A stretch of DNA of 64,000 nt from Mycoplasma sp. (ex Biomphalaria glabrata) (lineage in GTDB: Bacteria; Bacillota_I; Bacilli_A; Mycoplasmatales; GCF-1484045), in assembly GCF_001484045.1 (NCBI RefSeq), contig NZ_CP013128.1, forward strand, positions 68,783-132,782, written 5' to 3'. Below the pieces are notes generated by a model. It did not search any database and had not been told where the DNA came from. It was given only the letters and a program-made list of their open reading frames with translations. Positions within the stretch are counted from its first letter, which is position 1. Every line of letters begins with the position of its first letter. Both the position numbers and the translations under genes were made by a program. This document shows positions 25,505 to 37,700 of this stretch, piece after piece.

Positions 25505-28500
25505 TTATTTTTTAAAAACGTGAGTATTTTTAGAAGCCTTTTTTTTGCGTATTAATATAATTGCTAACGGTATACCTAAAACAGTTAAAACTGATATAGA
25601 AATAATTGCTGCTAGTAATCACGTTGGCATTCCTGTACTATCTTCAACAAATGGAGCTGGTAATCGTTGGAGAATTTCATTTAATGAAAAGGTTTTATTA
25701 ATTAGATTAGCATTACTAATACTAATATTAGAACGGGTTTCAAATTTTGTTGCAATATCATTACCTACCCCGATTTGAATAAAAGCATTTCGATAAGTTT
25801 GGATAACATGATGTACACTACCAACCGTTTCAATTGTATTAGTCGTACCTAGTTCATTTTTTAATAGGGAAAATTCATTAGCATTTGGTGATTCTGCTCC
25901 ATAGCTAAATGTGTCTTTATTATATGAGATAACTGAAACTGAATTTTCAGTAAAATCTACGTTATCGAAATTTTCAGTTACTGTGATTTTTTGAGCTAAT
26001 TCATACGCTGGTAAACCTCATGTTGTATCAGCGACTGTGAATAATAATTGGTCGTATGGTGAAGTATCCACGGAAGAAGGAATCATTTTATATGTAACTT
26101 GCTTACTTCCTTGCGTGATGACAACTGTTGTTCCATAATTCATACTACCATCTTGAGAATTTGGAGAAATAACTATCGAATCTGGAATCCCCTGCATAAT
26201 ATATTCACCATTATTTAAATTAACTATAGCGATTGATAAATTGGTTGGATCTGCCGGGTCATAAAAAACTTGTAACGGCATTCCATATTGACCAAAAAAC
26301 ATAAAACTATGTTTTAATGAAGTGTTAGTTCAATCAGCATCTTCATCACCTTCAAAACCTGAATATCAATTTGAAGAAATATTATTTAAATCAGCTAAGG
26401 ATGTTGGTTCATTATTAGGATTTAAAAATGGAGATAAAGCATCGTGTGCTGATTTTGAATCACCATAATTGCCACGATAATTTACAATTGTATTTCAACT
26501 CAGATCTGTTTCTTCATCCGATAGCATATCAATAATATCAATTCAACGTTCAAAACCGGGATGAATTATTGGAATATCCTTACTAAAAATATCTCTTTGC
26601 TCATTTTCATAATTTTGAACATTATCATCAAATTTCTTTCAAGCATCATAACTTAAACGATAGTTAGCAGAAGAATCAGGAGTTGTCATTTGATTATAAG
26701 TTTTACTGTCAAAAAAATTAATCGCAAAATTTAAATCTATTTCAGCGCCATTTTGCCCAATTTTTCAACCGGGTAAATTTAAATATTTAAGCGGTTCGCC
26801 TTCGAATGTTGCAAAATAACCTTCAGTAGCGGTAGCATATTTAGTACTCAATGAATCTAAATAATTATAAAAGATGCTAGTTTGTTCATCTTTAAAAGCG
26901 GTAATGTTTTTAGTATATTCTTCAATAACATTTACTTGTCATGTAGGATTAGCATTAGCATTACGTAAACTTGTAATATAAGTTTTTAAAGCGTCTTTGT
27001 TAAATATTTCAGATGTAACGTCAGTTGATGTGCGAATAAAAACACCATTTTCTAAAGTGTTATCCCCACCTAAAGTTTTAAATGTTAATCTATTACCATT
27101 TACATTATTTACAAATCCACGAAAAACCTTTTTATACTCAGAAATAATTTTATTTATATCATCTTCAAAAGCAGCTTCTTCAACAGATTTTAAATTATCC
27201 GTTCCATAATTAACTTTTGTAGCAAGAATGCCTAGAATGTTGTTGTGTAATCATTTACCGTTTATTAAACGATTAGCATCTTGAAATCCATTACCATCAT
27301 TAGTTAAAGATGTTAATGTATCATTTAAATTTCAATTCAAATGACCATTACCTGCTGGGCTTATTCCAGGTAAGTATGTTGAATTAATTACAGATTCACT
27401 TGTATAACCCATATAGTTATTACGGTATGCTGTAATTAAAGTTGTAATTTCATTTGTTAATGATAATATTTGATAATTAACAAATTCAGCACCAATTCCG
27501 TTCGCTAAATCCATGTGATCATCTAAAATATTTTTAAATGTTTTACCATTTTTTAAATTATTTTCATGATCTAAATTTATGTCATTAAAAATTTTGTATG
27601 TTGATGCTGTATTGTTTGCTCATACGTCGTTATTTCAAGTAGTAGTATCTCAAATAGCATTCAATTCACTAGAATTTTGTCAATTTAAGATTTTTTTGAC
27701 ATTATTTGGAATATCCGCTCCAAAATTATATCCGAAGTAATTATTTTTAATAAAATTGCCAATAAAATTATCATTGATGTCATTTACAAGAGATGTCATT
27801 TGCTCTTTAAAAAAACCAATTTGCTTGCTGTTTGTATCATATGTATTTTTAACATATTGGTATTCTCAATTTTGAGTATCTTTTGTTTTTGAGATTATGT
27901 TTGTGATTTTACTTATTACATTATTGTAATTTCAACCAACCGTAATAACATCTTCGATTGTTTCTAATGCATATGCGGTAGATATTGAATATCCCATATA
28001 ATTCTTGTTATAAGAATCAATGATAGGTTGTAATAATTTTAATAATTCAGTGTTTTGATATGATTTGAACGCAGTTAAAGCTATTTCATCGTTTTTAAAA
28101 TAATTTAAAAAATCCTTCATTAATTTATTCTTTGCTACAGCTGCTAATTGAATAGTCGAAATGTCATTACGATTTGTTATATCTACTCAATTATAACTAG
28201 AGGAAGAATAAGTATATTGAAATCAATTCCCTATGTAACCCTCTGCTCCATAGTAATTATCACGTCATAATTGATTGATCAAATTTATCTCATCCATTGC
28301 ACTTTTAAAATCTCTTCCAAGAATTGAATCTTCCGTTTGTAAATCCGTTCCTAATAATTGAGAAAATTGCTTCATTGCACTTTTATATTCGATTTGATTT
28401 AGAGAAATAAAATGGTCATGAAAATTTGACTTTAATTGTTCAAGAGCTAAATATGATGTTCCCAAAGTACCAAACCATAAATTTAGTGTTGTTGCGTCAT

Positions 28501-31500
28501 TTCCTATTGCATAGCCATAATAATTATTTAAATAAATTTTAGCTATTGAATCTATATCTTCCGCTAGTTTTTGTTCTGATCATTTTTGATAATTCAGTAA
28601 CTCCAAAATAGGTTCGTATTTTCCTGAATTATTTGAGTATAAACTTTTTAAATAAGTTGACACACCTGTATAATCTTTACCATCATTTTTTACTAAATCA
28701 CTACCAATAATTTTTAATCTAAAATTGTTAAATAAACCTTCATATGTATCTGCAATACCATTTGTCATATTTCCGTTACTCATCAAGAATAAAGCTATAT
28801 TTTTAGCACCGACAAATGGCTCTGAACCACTAAAATCATAATCATAACCATAATAATATTTATTAAAAATATCTAATATAATCATTAAATCTTGCTTTGC
28901 TGCATTCATTTGAGTATTTAAAAAATTGTTTAGATCATCATTCAATTTACCTGTGTTCAAATAAGCGCGAATTTGATAAAGTGATTGCGCATAATCTCTT
29001 ACAAGATTATCTTTAATTTCTGATACATCTAAGGCAGTTTTTTGATCAAAAGAAAAAAATACATCTAAAAGTGATGACGGGATTGATAATCCACCATAAC
29101 CTCAATAACTACTATATATTTCATCAATAATTCTTTTTATATCATCAAACAACAATTTTGGTTGATTTGTTGCTCAATCATCAAATTGAGTAGTGCGAGA
29201 AAATGTATATTTATCGGTACTTGGTGTTCAATTATAAAATTTACTTAAGTAAGTGTATCCTTTTGATGTCGAAGGAGAAAATGTACTAATAAAATCATTC
29301 TTTGAAATGATTTCTGGTAATCCTCCAGTAAATAATGAAAAATATGGACTAACATCTAATTTGTTTGTTGCACTAGGATCATCATAACCGAAATATTGAG
29401 TTTTCAAGAACGATTCATATAAATTATCTGAAGCATCATTAAATGTATTAACATTTATATCTTTAAATTTTTGTAATTCTGGAGTATATTCGAAAAGAAA
29501 TTGTTGAATAACAGCATCTTTCCCACCAATTCTGTCAACAGTTAGATTGTTTCATATTTTAGAATTTGTTAAAAATTTTAAAACTGTAGTGTTATTAAAT
29601 GAAGAATTAGATAAAATTTTTATTCACTTTGTAACCATATCGTCGATATTTGTTAATGTATTACGCGTCTCATCTTCTAAGAAATAGTTTCAATATGTAT
29701 TATTTGATGAATTCATATCTAAAAATCCATAATAAAAAGTAGCAAATTCTTGAGTAATTTTTTGATGATATCATTCTAATTGGTTTTTACCATATGATTG
29801 ATATTCATAAAAAGTTAATTCAATATCACTTCCAGCTTGTTGATTTAAATATCCATTAATTAAACTGTCAAATTTAATTGGTGTATTGTCTTGCATACCT
29901 GTTTTAAATTTATCGATTAATTTTTGCAACCCTTCCTTCGGATTATTTAAATCTAAATCTGTATTGTCATATGTCAAACCATTAGTTGAATCTAAAACAT
30001 ATGCAGGAAACATATAATCTAATTTTTTTTCGTTATATCATCCCCATTGATGAAATTTTCCTTCTAGTGTTTCTTCGATGGTAATTGTTCATTTATCGAA
30101 AGCCGCTTTTAATGATGTTTGAATAGAAGATGTTTGTGCACTAGTAAAATTAGTTGTAACTTCGTCAACCTCAGCTTGAGAAGTTTCTTGAGGGAAACTA
30201 GCTAAAACTGAAGTTTTTATGTTATTAATTGTCATAGCCTGGAAAGAATAATCTTTATCTTGACCCAATCAAAGTGCTACTTTCTCGATAGCAAATTTTT
30301 GTTCTTGCGTTGCAGATGTTGCATAGAAACTAGTTAAATCAACAAAATATAGGTTTTCCACTAAAAAGTTAATAAAATTATCCATTACAGATAAAAATGA
30401 TGTTCTATAATGTTTATTTGTTATTGTTTTAGATGCTAAACGGATATCGTTGGCTATAATATCGGCTCCGGATGAGGTAATATAATTAATACGTGAACTA
30501 GTAAAAATATTGCTTCTAATAAATATATTATTAGCAACGTTATAATCATAAGCATTTAAATTATTAACTACCCCTTTTTCAATTTTAAAAGCAAAATAAT
30601 GCGACCCATTAAGTAATGAACCCATATCAGGCGTATTACCGTCTATTCCGCTTGGAAATAGATAATAAGTATTATCGTTCCCTCTAAAAAAAGAAAATGT
30701 GATTGCCGTTCCTTGATAGAAATCAAAATTAGAATCTGATGCTTGAAAAGAATAATTTGCAGTAGGTGTCGCTTTATTTTCAGAATCAACCAAACCAATT
30801 TGTAGATTTGCTTTACCACCATCATCGTTACCTAAATTAACAAAAATTAAACCTGAATTTGTAGAAAATAATCAATATCCACGGGCATTTTTGTATACTT
30901 GATAGTTTACAATAATTGGTTTGGCTTCATTTTTAACAAATAAATTATTTCAACCGAACAAAGGGCGATCAGCTGTTGCTTCCTTTTGGTAACCATGTTT
31001 TGGAACAGCATAACCATTACCAAAGGTAACATCAAAAGTACCAGGGTATAAACCATTAGTTCCTACTATTTCCATATCATTAGTTAATTCCAAATTGTAT
31101 GTTTGATTACGAGGGTTGAAAGAATTTAATTTCGATACAATAATTCGTCCACTAGTTCCAGTGTAGTTATATCGTGCTAAATAATATACAACATTTAACG
31201 GATCTGAATTATCAGTCATAATGTAAACACTTCTGTTATTAGCTGTACTCTCCCCTATCGCAGTTTTTAATGAATATGTAACATAATCACCAGTTTTCAC
31301 ATTAGTAACTCCAACATTTCATTCTCCTATTCCGTACGGACTAGTTTTATCTACTGCTCGGAAAAATGTAACAAAATCGTCTCCCACTAATTGTGGATAT
31401 AAAACAACTTTATTATCAACATCATAACCTAAATTTACTTTGTTATTTAAAACGCTTAATTGTTTAGTAATGGGATCAATAGCATATGTAGCAAAAGAGT

Positions 31501-31849
31501 CAAAATGAGGTTTTTTAATCACTGCAGTTCAATATGGTACAATCAAGTAATTTTTATTTTGAATAGACGTAAAAGTTCCGTTTTCATAAGCAATATTACT
31601 TTTATCATCAAAATTGTTTGGGACATAACCAATAAAAGGATTATCATTAACGTTTGATATGTAATCTTCTCCAGATATTGAGTCGTACCCTCCACCCACT
31701 TGTTCTGTTAATTTTGATTTATTATTTCTCGTGTTTTGTTTTTTATTTTCAGTATTAATATTTTGCACTTCTGTTAATTGACTAACAGGCTCGATAGCCG
31801 TTGTTGTAATTGTTGAAAAAAGCGTTAATAATTTTAATTTTTTATTCAA
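25505..31849 (-). CDS. Giant YYGY-repeat surface protein E
   Basis: A 2114-aa family member. It probably starts with TTG at 31849, after GGGTGG with a 4-nt gap; no ATG fits the conserved start LKLLTLFSTITTTAIEPVS. The N-terminal region has NPFIGYVP, LIVPYW, FGNGYAVPKHGY, YYLFPSGIDGN, YFVDLTSFYA and FPAYVLDSTNGLTYDN. The YYGY modules include KYYYGYDYDFSG (near 28850), which lies in a block about 93% identical to one in gene F. The C-terminal domain begins MFFGQYGMPLQVFYDP (26302). A helix at about residues 2077-2098 is followed by IRKKKASKNTHVFKK and the stop. Compared with B, D and F, the module array is shorter. Function unknown; surface-exposed membrane-anchored protein inferred. Confidence 0.9.
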
Positions 31850-31924
31850 GATACCACCCGATTTTCTTATATATTTATTTTGATTCTTACATAAAAAACT
31901 ATTAATATATGAATCCGTATAATT

Positions 31925-31933
31925 ATTATATCA
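31925..31933 (-). promoter_or_regulatory. Extended -10 promoter of giant gene E
   Basis: The minus strand reads TGATATAAT, 75 nt before the TTG start. AAATTTGAAT precedes it, as in gene D. Confidence 0.65.
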
Positions 31934-31994
31934 ATTCAAATTTTTAAAATTTTTTTTAAGAAAAAAAATAGTATGTAAAGTGTTTTTTACTAAA

Positions 31995-32023
31995 TTGGAA
32001 AAAATATAAAAAAAAACTATACT
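31995..32023 (+). promoter_or_regulatory. Probable leaderless promoter of the 4-helix membrane protein gene
   Basis: TTGGAA (31995-32000), a 17-bp spacer and TATACT (32018-32023) lie only 9 nt before the ATG at 32033. Transcription should begin at or next to the start codon. No Shine-Dalgarno sequence is present. Confidence 0.5.
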
Positions 32024-32032
32024 AATATGGTT

Positions 32033-32722
32033 ATGGAAAAACGACTACTTACCAAATTCAAAAAACAAATTGAAGAAATTTCTTTTATTTGAAAAGATAA
32101 ATGTCAAAAAGAATCAAGAGATTTATTTTGAGGTTCAATCACAATGTTGTTTTTAACGGGTGGATGTTTTTTTACATTTTATACACTTATCGATATTTCA
32201 TATAACTTAATGGATGGTGTTTATTTTGAATTATTTTTAATAGAGGCTGTTTTTACTGGTTTAATAATTAGTTGCTTAATAATTATAAGTTACAGATATA
32301 AAAACATTGGTAAATTTGGAAAAATTGAATCATCATACTGAATATATGGAATATTTTGAACAATATTTGCATTATTTATACTATTCAATATTTCTGATTT
32401 TTATTTTATTAATCAAGTGATAAATAATGATAAAGAAAATGCTGATTATTTTTTTATGCCGTCAGTTATTGCTTTATATGCAGATGCGTTTTATGTATTG
32501 AAAGGGATTATTGTTTTAATTTGTTTAATTTTGTTATTTAAAGGCGTTACTTTAAATCTAAAATTAAGTGATATTAAAAAAACAATATGATTATCATACA
32601 AAAGTGGTTATAAATTTATTGATTTTCAATTAATCCAAGAATTAAAAAATATGTCAAAAAATGATCGTGAATTTATGATTTTATGAAAAAAGAAAATTCG
32701 TGATTTTCAAAATAACAATTAA
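32033..32722 (+). CDS. Four-helix integral membrane protein, unknown function
   Basis: A 229-aa protein, the only plus-strand gene inside the accessory region. A basic N-terminus (MEKRLLTKFKKQ) leads to four predicted membrane segments at about residues 35-58, 64-88, 104-127 and 143-172. A basic C-terminal segment ends DFQNNN. Several TGA codons are read as Trp. An alternative ATG two codons upstream (32027) is possible. No family motif was recognised. The gene is divergent from giant gene E and convergent with the next gene; the two stop codons overlap in the shared TTAA at 32719-32722. Codon use and AT content look like the surroundings. Confidence 0.8.
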
Positions 32723-34467
32723 GAAAGATCTTGTCTTCTATTTGAATGAATAATTTCTTCGCCTTTGTTAATGTGAGTATTAGATTTTTTTATTGTTTTT
32801 GATTTTTTAGAGTGTGTTCTTCTAAATAAGAAAAAAGCACCTACCCCAAATATAACTAAAGCTGTTGGGACACTAATTAATGTAATGTACAATGCAGTTT
32901 TATTATCGTCACCAGGTAAACTATTTGGTAAATAATTTTTTATTGCTGCAATCATTTTATCAGCATCATTAGTTGTCATCACTTCATTCATTGATGAATT
33001 AGATGAGAAAGCGGCGTAATCTTGTGTAAACAATCCTAAATCAAAAAATTGATTTACAGTTAATTCTACTTTGTTTTTTTCAACTTGATCTTTTATATCA
33101 TTAATCACAAATTTATTTATGTTATTCTCAACAACTTTATATCCATTAGTAACTGTGTTACATATATTTAAAATATTTGTGTAAATATCATTATATGAAT
33201 TGGCATTGTTAATAGTACTAATCGAATTTCTAATATTATCTGAAACAGCATTATAATCTTTATTACTAAAAGGATTATCAATTTTTGGGGATGTTGCGTC
33301 ATATATTTTTTGCAACATATTGATGTTAAGAGAATTGTTTATTCCAACAATCTCCGCTCCAGTTTTATCCTGAAATTTTCCAGAAGTTAAAATTAGGGCA
33401 AAAATTTGATCAATTTTTTGTGCAGGACTTAATGATTCATTAGAAAAAATTTGACCTTCCGGTAGGTAAGCGTTATCGCTACCAATAAATGATTGTTCTT
33501 GCGTACCAAAAGCGTTATTAAAAATATTAGTAATTGGGGTTCTTTCGGTCCCTTGTTTTAAATTACTACCAATGTATGTAAAAGTTGGAATAAAGTTTTC
33601 AATAGATGTTGCGGATTCATAATCTTTAGTAGCTAATTCTGGTGTATATTGATTCGGGTCAACTTTTGAAGCTTCAGTGTTTGGAATCAAATATTTAAAG
33701 TATGGACCAACATTATCATATCCGGGAGTTAGCAAACCTGTAACCATTGCCAGTATAGAACCTAGTGAACTAATTTTGGGTAATAATTTTAAAACAATAG
33801 AAATATCGACTTTTGTCGATAGTTCAAATTCAGCCATTAGAAATGGCGCAGCTTTTAATGGTGAAGATGTAAGATCATTTGTTGCAGCATAAAAAACATT
33901 TAGAATATCTACCAAGAATTGATCAATTGTATATGTTTGACCTGTTTTGATAGTTGGCATATAAATTTGATTTAATCAAGGGTATTCTTTAAAACTATTA
34001 GTTCAAGTAGGATAAACATCAGTAATTAATCTCATGCTACTAACATCTATGTTATCTTTCAATCGAGTTGTTGAATTAATTAAGCTCTGATTTGTGCCTT
34101 GATAGTTTAAAGTTTCATTTCATAAACTTGTTCATACTTTTTTAAAATCAACACCGCTAGTGTAATAAGTCTTAGTGTTATCTAACTGATCACTATAAAA
34201 TTGATCTAATCCACCCTTATAAGTTCCACCGCTATCTGGTAAGTTTACAAGGTTATTAAATGTTTGCGAAAAACCGATCAAACCAGCTGAAATCATGAAT
34301 AGTGCATTATCATTAAGATTAGTTGCTTTGAAATTATCATTTTTTAATTTTGATGATGATAATGTTAATAAGTTATTATTATTTGTTTTTGATAATTCAA
34401 CAATTGATGGTGTTAACGTTGAAGTTAACAAACCAAGAACTGCTAGTTTTTTAATATTTTTTTTCAT
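32719..34467 (-). CDS. Single-anchor surface protein, 582 aa (paralogue of the protein at 44968-46725)
   Basis: The signal-like start KKNIKKLAVLGLLTSTLTPS lacks a lipobox Cys. The ectodomain contains QYTPELATKDYE, IFNNAFGTQEQS and EIVGINNSLNINMLQKIYD, which align with YTPEMAMTDYQ, LFNNAFVQEESS and LVGINQALNVDLIQRMYD of the 585-aa paralogue. One helix at about residues 522-545 (ITLISVPTALVIFGVGAFF) precedes a basic tail. I see no Shine-Dalgarno sequence close to the ATG. It is separated from giant gene F by a decayed copy of its own family's 3' end. Function unknown; a surface protein anchored by its C-terminus is inferred. Confidence 0.85.
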
Positions 34468-34554
34468 ACAAAATAATTTTACATCAATGATTTTTTATTT
34501 CAAAATTACAAAATAAAAGTATTAAAAAAATATTAAAGTCTATTTTGTGTTATC

Positions 34555-34745
34555 AATTAAAGAATTTCGCATTTATTACTAACTAAATTTTAGTTTGTGT
34601 GATTTTTGTTTTACAGTGTGTTAAAGTGTTTTCTTCTTAATTTAACTAATTGAAATACTCCTGTTACAATCAAAGGAATTTCTAATTCAAGAGTAACTAA
34701 TAGTTCCGCAATTAATGGGATATTAATTTCAGAAATAATAAAAAT
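34555..34745 (-). pseudogene. Decayed 3' end of a 580-aa-type surface protein gene
   Basis: The stretch aligns base by base, with small indels, to the 3' end of the 585-aa gene at 44965-45150. Shared strings include aattaaagaatt, gtttgwgtraytttTGTTTTAC and cacaattaatgggatatt versus gcaattaatgggatatt. The frame is broken and no start remains. The adjoining spacer toward 34468 also matches the spacer at 44905-44965. Confidence 0.75.
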
Positions 34746-34799
34746 TAATTTACATCAATTTCTACAATAACTTAATTTTCTGGGGATAATAATTGCTAT

Positions 34800-37700
34800 C
34801 TATTGATGTTTGCTTTTTTTATTTTTTAGTAGATTTTTTTTTCTTAACATGAAAAACGCTAACGGAATTCCGACAACTACAATTATTGAAATAGAAACAA
34901 TTATTGCTAATAATCATGCTGGTAAACCTGATGAATCTTTGCTTGGGGTTGGTGGAGTTGGTAAATCATGAATAACATCATTTAACGGAATAATTTTGTT
35001 ATTTAAACTTGCATTGCTAACACTAACATTTGCACGGTTTTCTAATTCTGACACAGCATCATTTCCAACGGCTATTTGAACGAATGTGTTACGGTGAGTT
35101 CTAGTAGCATGATGAATGACATTCACTGATTTAATCGTGTTACTTGCGTTATATTCACTTTTTAGTAAATTTTCTTCCTCAATAGAGAATGATTCATTTG
35201 AATAACTAAAAGTTGCTGTATCATAATCAATAATTGAAACTGTACTTTCGGTAGTGTTAACATCATCATTATTTTGAGTTATTGTAATTTTTTGCGCTAA
35301 ACTATATTCTATTTTTTCGTTTGTTGTATCGGCAACTGTAAATAATAATTGATCATATGGTGAGTCATTATTTGCCGGTATCACTTTATAAGTAACTTGT
35401 TTTTTCCCTTGAGTGATTACTAAAGTTTCTTCGTAATTCATATCGCCATCTTTGGAATTTGGCGAAAATATCATCGAATCAGGAACTCCTTTTATAATGT
35501 ACTCACCAGTATTAGCATCAATAACAGCAATTGAAAAAACATTTGGATTAGCTGGATCATAAAACACTTCTAGTGGTAAACCATATTGACCAAAAAACAT
35601 AAAACTATGTTTTAATGATGTATTATTTCAATCATCATTTTCCCCACCCTCAAAACTAGAGTATCAATTAGAGGAAATATTATTCAAATCAGCCAAGGAT
35701 GTAGTTTCTTTTTTTTGATTTAGAAATAAATCTAACGCTTTTTTAGCTTCTTCTGGATCTTTATAATTACCACGATAATTTGCGGTTTGATTTCATGTAG
35801 GAAATGTTTCTACATTAGCTAAAAAATCAAATATTTGTGTTTTTCGTTTGAAACCTTGATGATTAACAGGAATATTCTCATTTGCAATACTATTTTGTTC
35901 ATTAGCATAATTTTGAAGATTATCATTAAATAATTTTATTGCATCATAACTTAAACGGTATTTTGCAGATTTATCTGGATTTTTCATTTGATTATAAGTT
36001 TGGACATCGAAGAAATCAATTGCTAAATTTAAATCAATTTCCGCTTTATCAATACCATATTTTCAACCAGGTAAGTTACTATATTTTAATGATTCAGATT
36101 TTAATGTAGTGTAGTACCCTTTTGATACAGCAAAATATTCATTAGATAAAGAGGTTAAATAATTAGAAAAAATAGCATTTTGTTCATTCTTAAAATTATC
36201 TTTATTTTTATCATATTCAGCAATAATGTTCGATTCTCACAGTATATTTTCCCCTGAAGCTAAATGAACATCTTTAACATATTTTTTAAAAGCATCACTA
36301 TTAAAAATGTCAGCAGAAACATTCGTAGAATCTGAAATAAAAACACCATTTTTTATTGCATCATCTCCGCCAAGAGTTTTAAATGTCAACTTATTCCCGT
36401 TAACATCATTAAAAAATCCACGAAACGTTTTTTTATACTCAGAGACAATTTTTATTACATCTGCATCAAATGCTGCATCTTCAATAGATTTTAAATTATC
36501 ATCACCTGATGTTGCTTTTTTTGCAAGTAAATCTAGTGCATTATTATGTATTCAATTTCCATTAACTAAACGATTAGAATCTTGAAAATTACCGCTAATT
36601 AATGACGAGATAGCATTATCTAAATTTCAATCGAAGTTTCCATTATTAGTTAAACTCATACCAGGTAAATATGACAAATTAATTGTAGATTCGTTTGTGT
36701 AACCCATATAAATACTGCGATAAGTAGCAATTAACGCTGTTACTTCGTTTTTTAATGATGAAATTTGATAATTGATAAATTCAGCACCAACACCATCAGT
36801 TGTACTAATATATGAATCAAGAAGGTTTTTAAAAGTTTTCCCAACTTTTAAATTATTTGTGTGATCTGAATTTATATCACTAAAAATTTTATAGGTTGAT
36901 GCATTAGTATTTTCTCAAGTGTTATTATTTCATGTAGTAGTATCTCAAATCGCATTTAATTCAGATGAATTTTGTCAACTAAGAATTTTTTTAATATTGT
37001 CAGATACATCCATATTAAAATTGTAACCATAATAATTATTTGCAATAAATTGACCAATAAAATCATCATTAATATGTTTAGTTAATGCATTCATTTGCTC
37101 ATCATAAAAACTTTGCTGTTTAATATTAGCATCATACGTGGTTTTAATATATTGGTATTCTCAACTATTAGTATCTTTTGTTTTTGAAATTATGCTTGTT
37201 ATTTTACTAATTACATCGTCATAACTTCAACCGTTTGTAATAATATTATTATTCGTTTCTAAAATATATGATTCAGAAATTGAATAACCCATATAATTTA
37301 AGTTATAAAAATCAATAATAGGTTGTAATAATTTTAATAATTCTGTATTTTGATATGATTTGAAGGCGATTAAAGCTGTTCCGTCATTTTTAAAAGAATT
37401 CAAAAAATCTTTTACAAATTTAGCGTCCGATAAAGCTGCCGTTTGAATTGTTAAAATGTCGATGCGATTTGTTATATCTGTTCAATTATGACTGGAAGAA
37501 GAATAAGTATATTGAAATCAATTTCTTCCTGTATAATCTTCTACTCCGTAATAATTATCACGTCATAATTGATTGATTAAATTTATATCACTCATTGCGC
37601 TTTTAAAATCTCTTCCAAGAATCGAATCTTCCGTTTGTAAATCTGTTCCTAATAATTGAGAAAATTCCTTGATCGCATTTTTATATTCAATTCGATTTAA

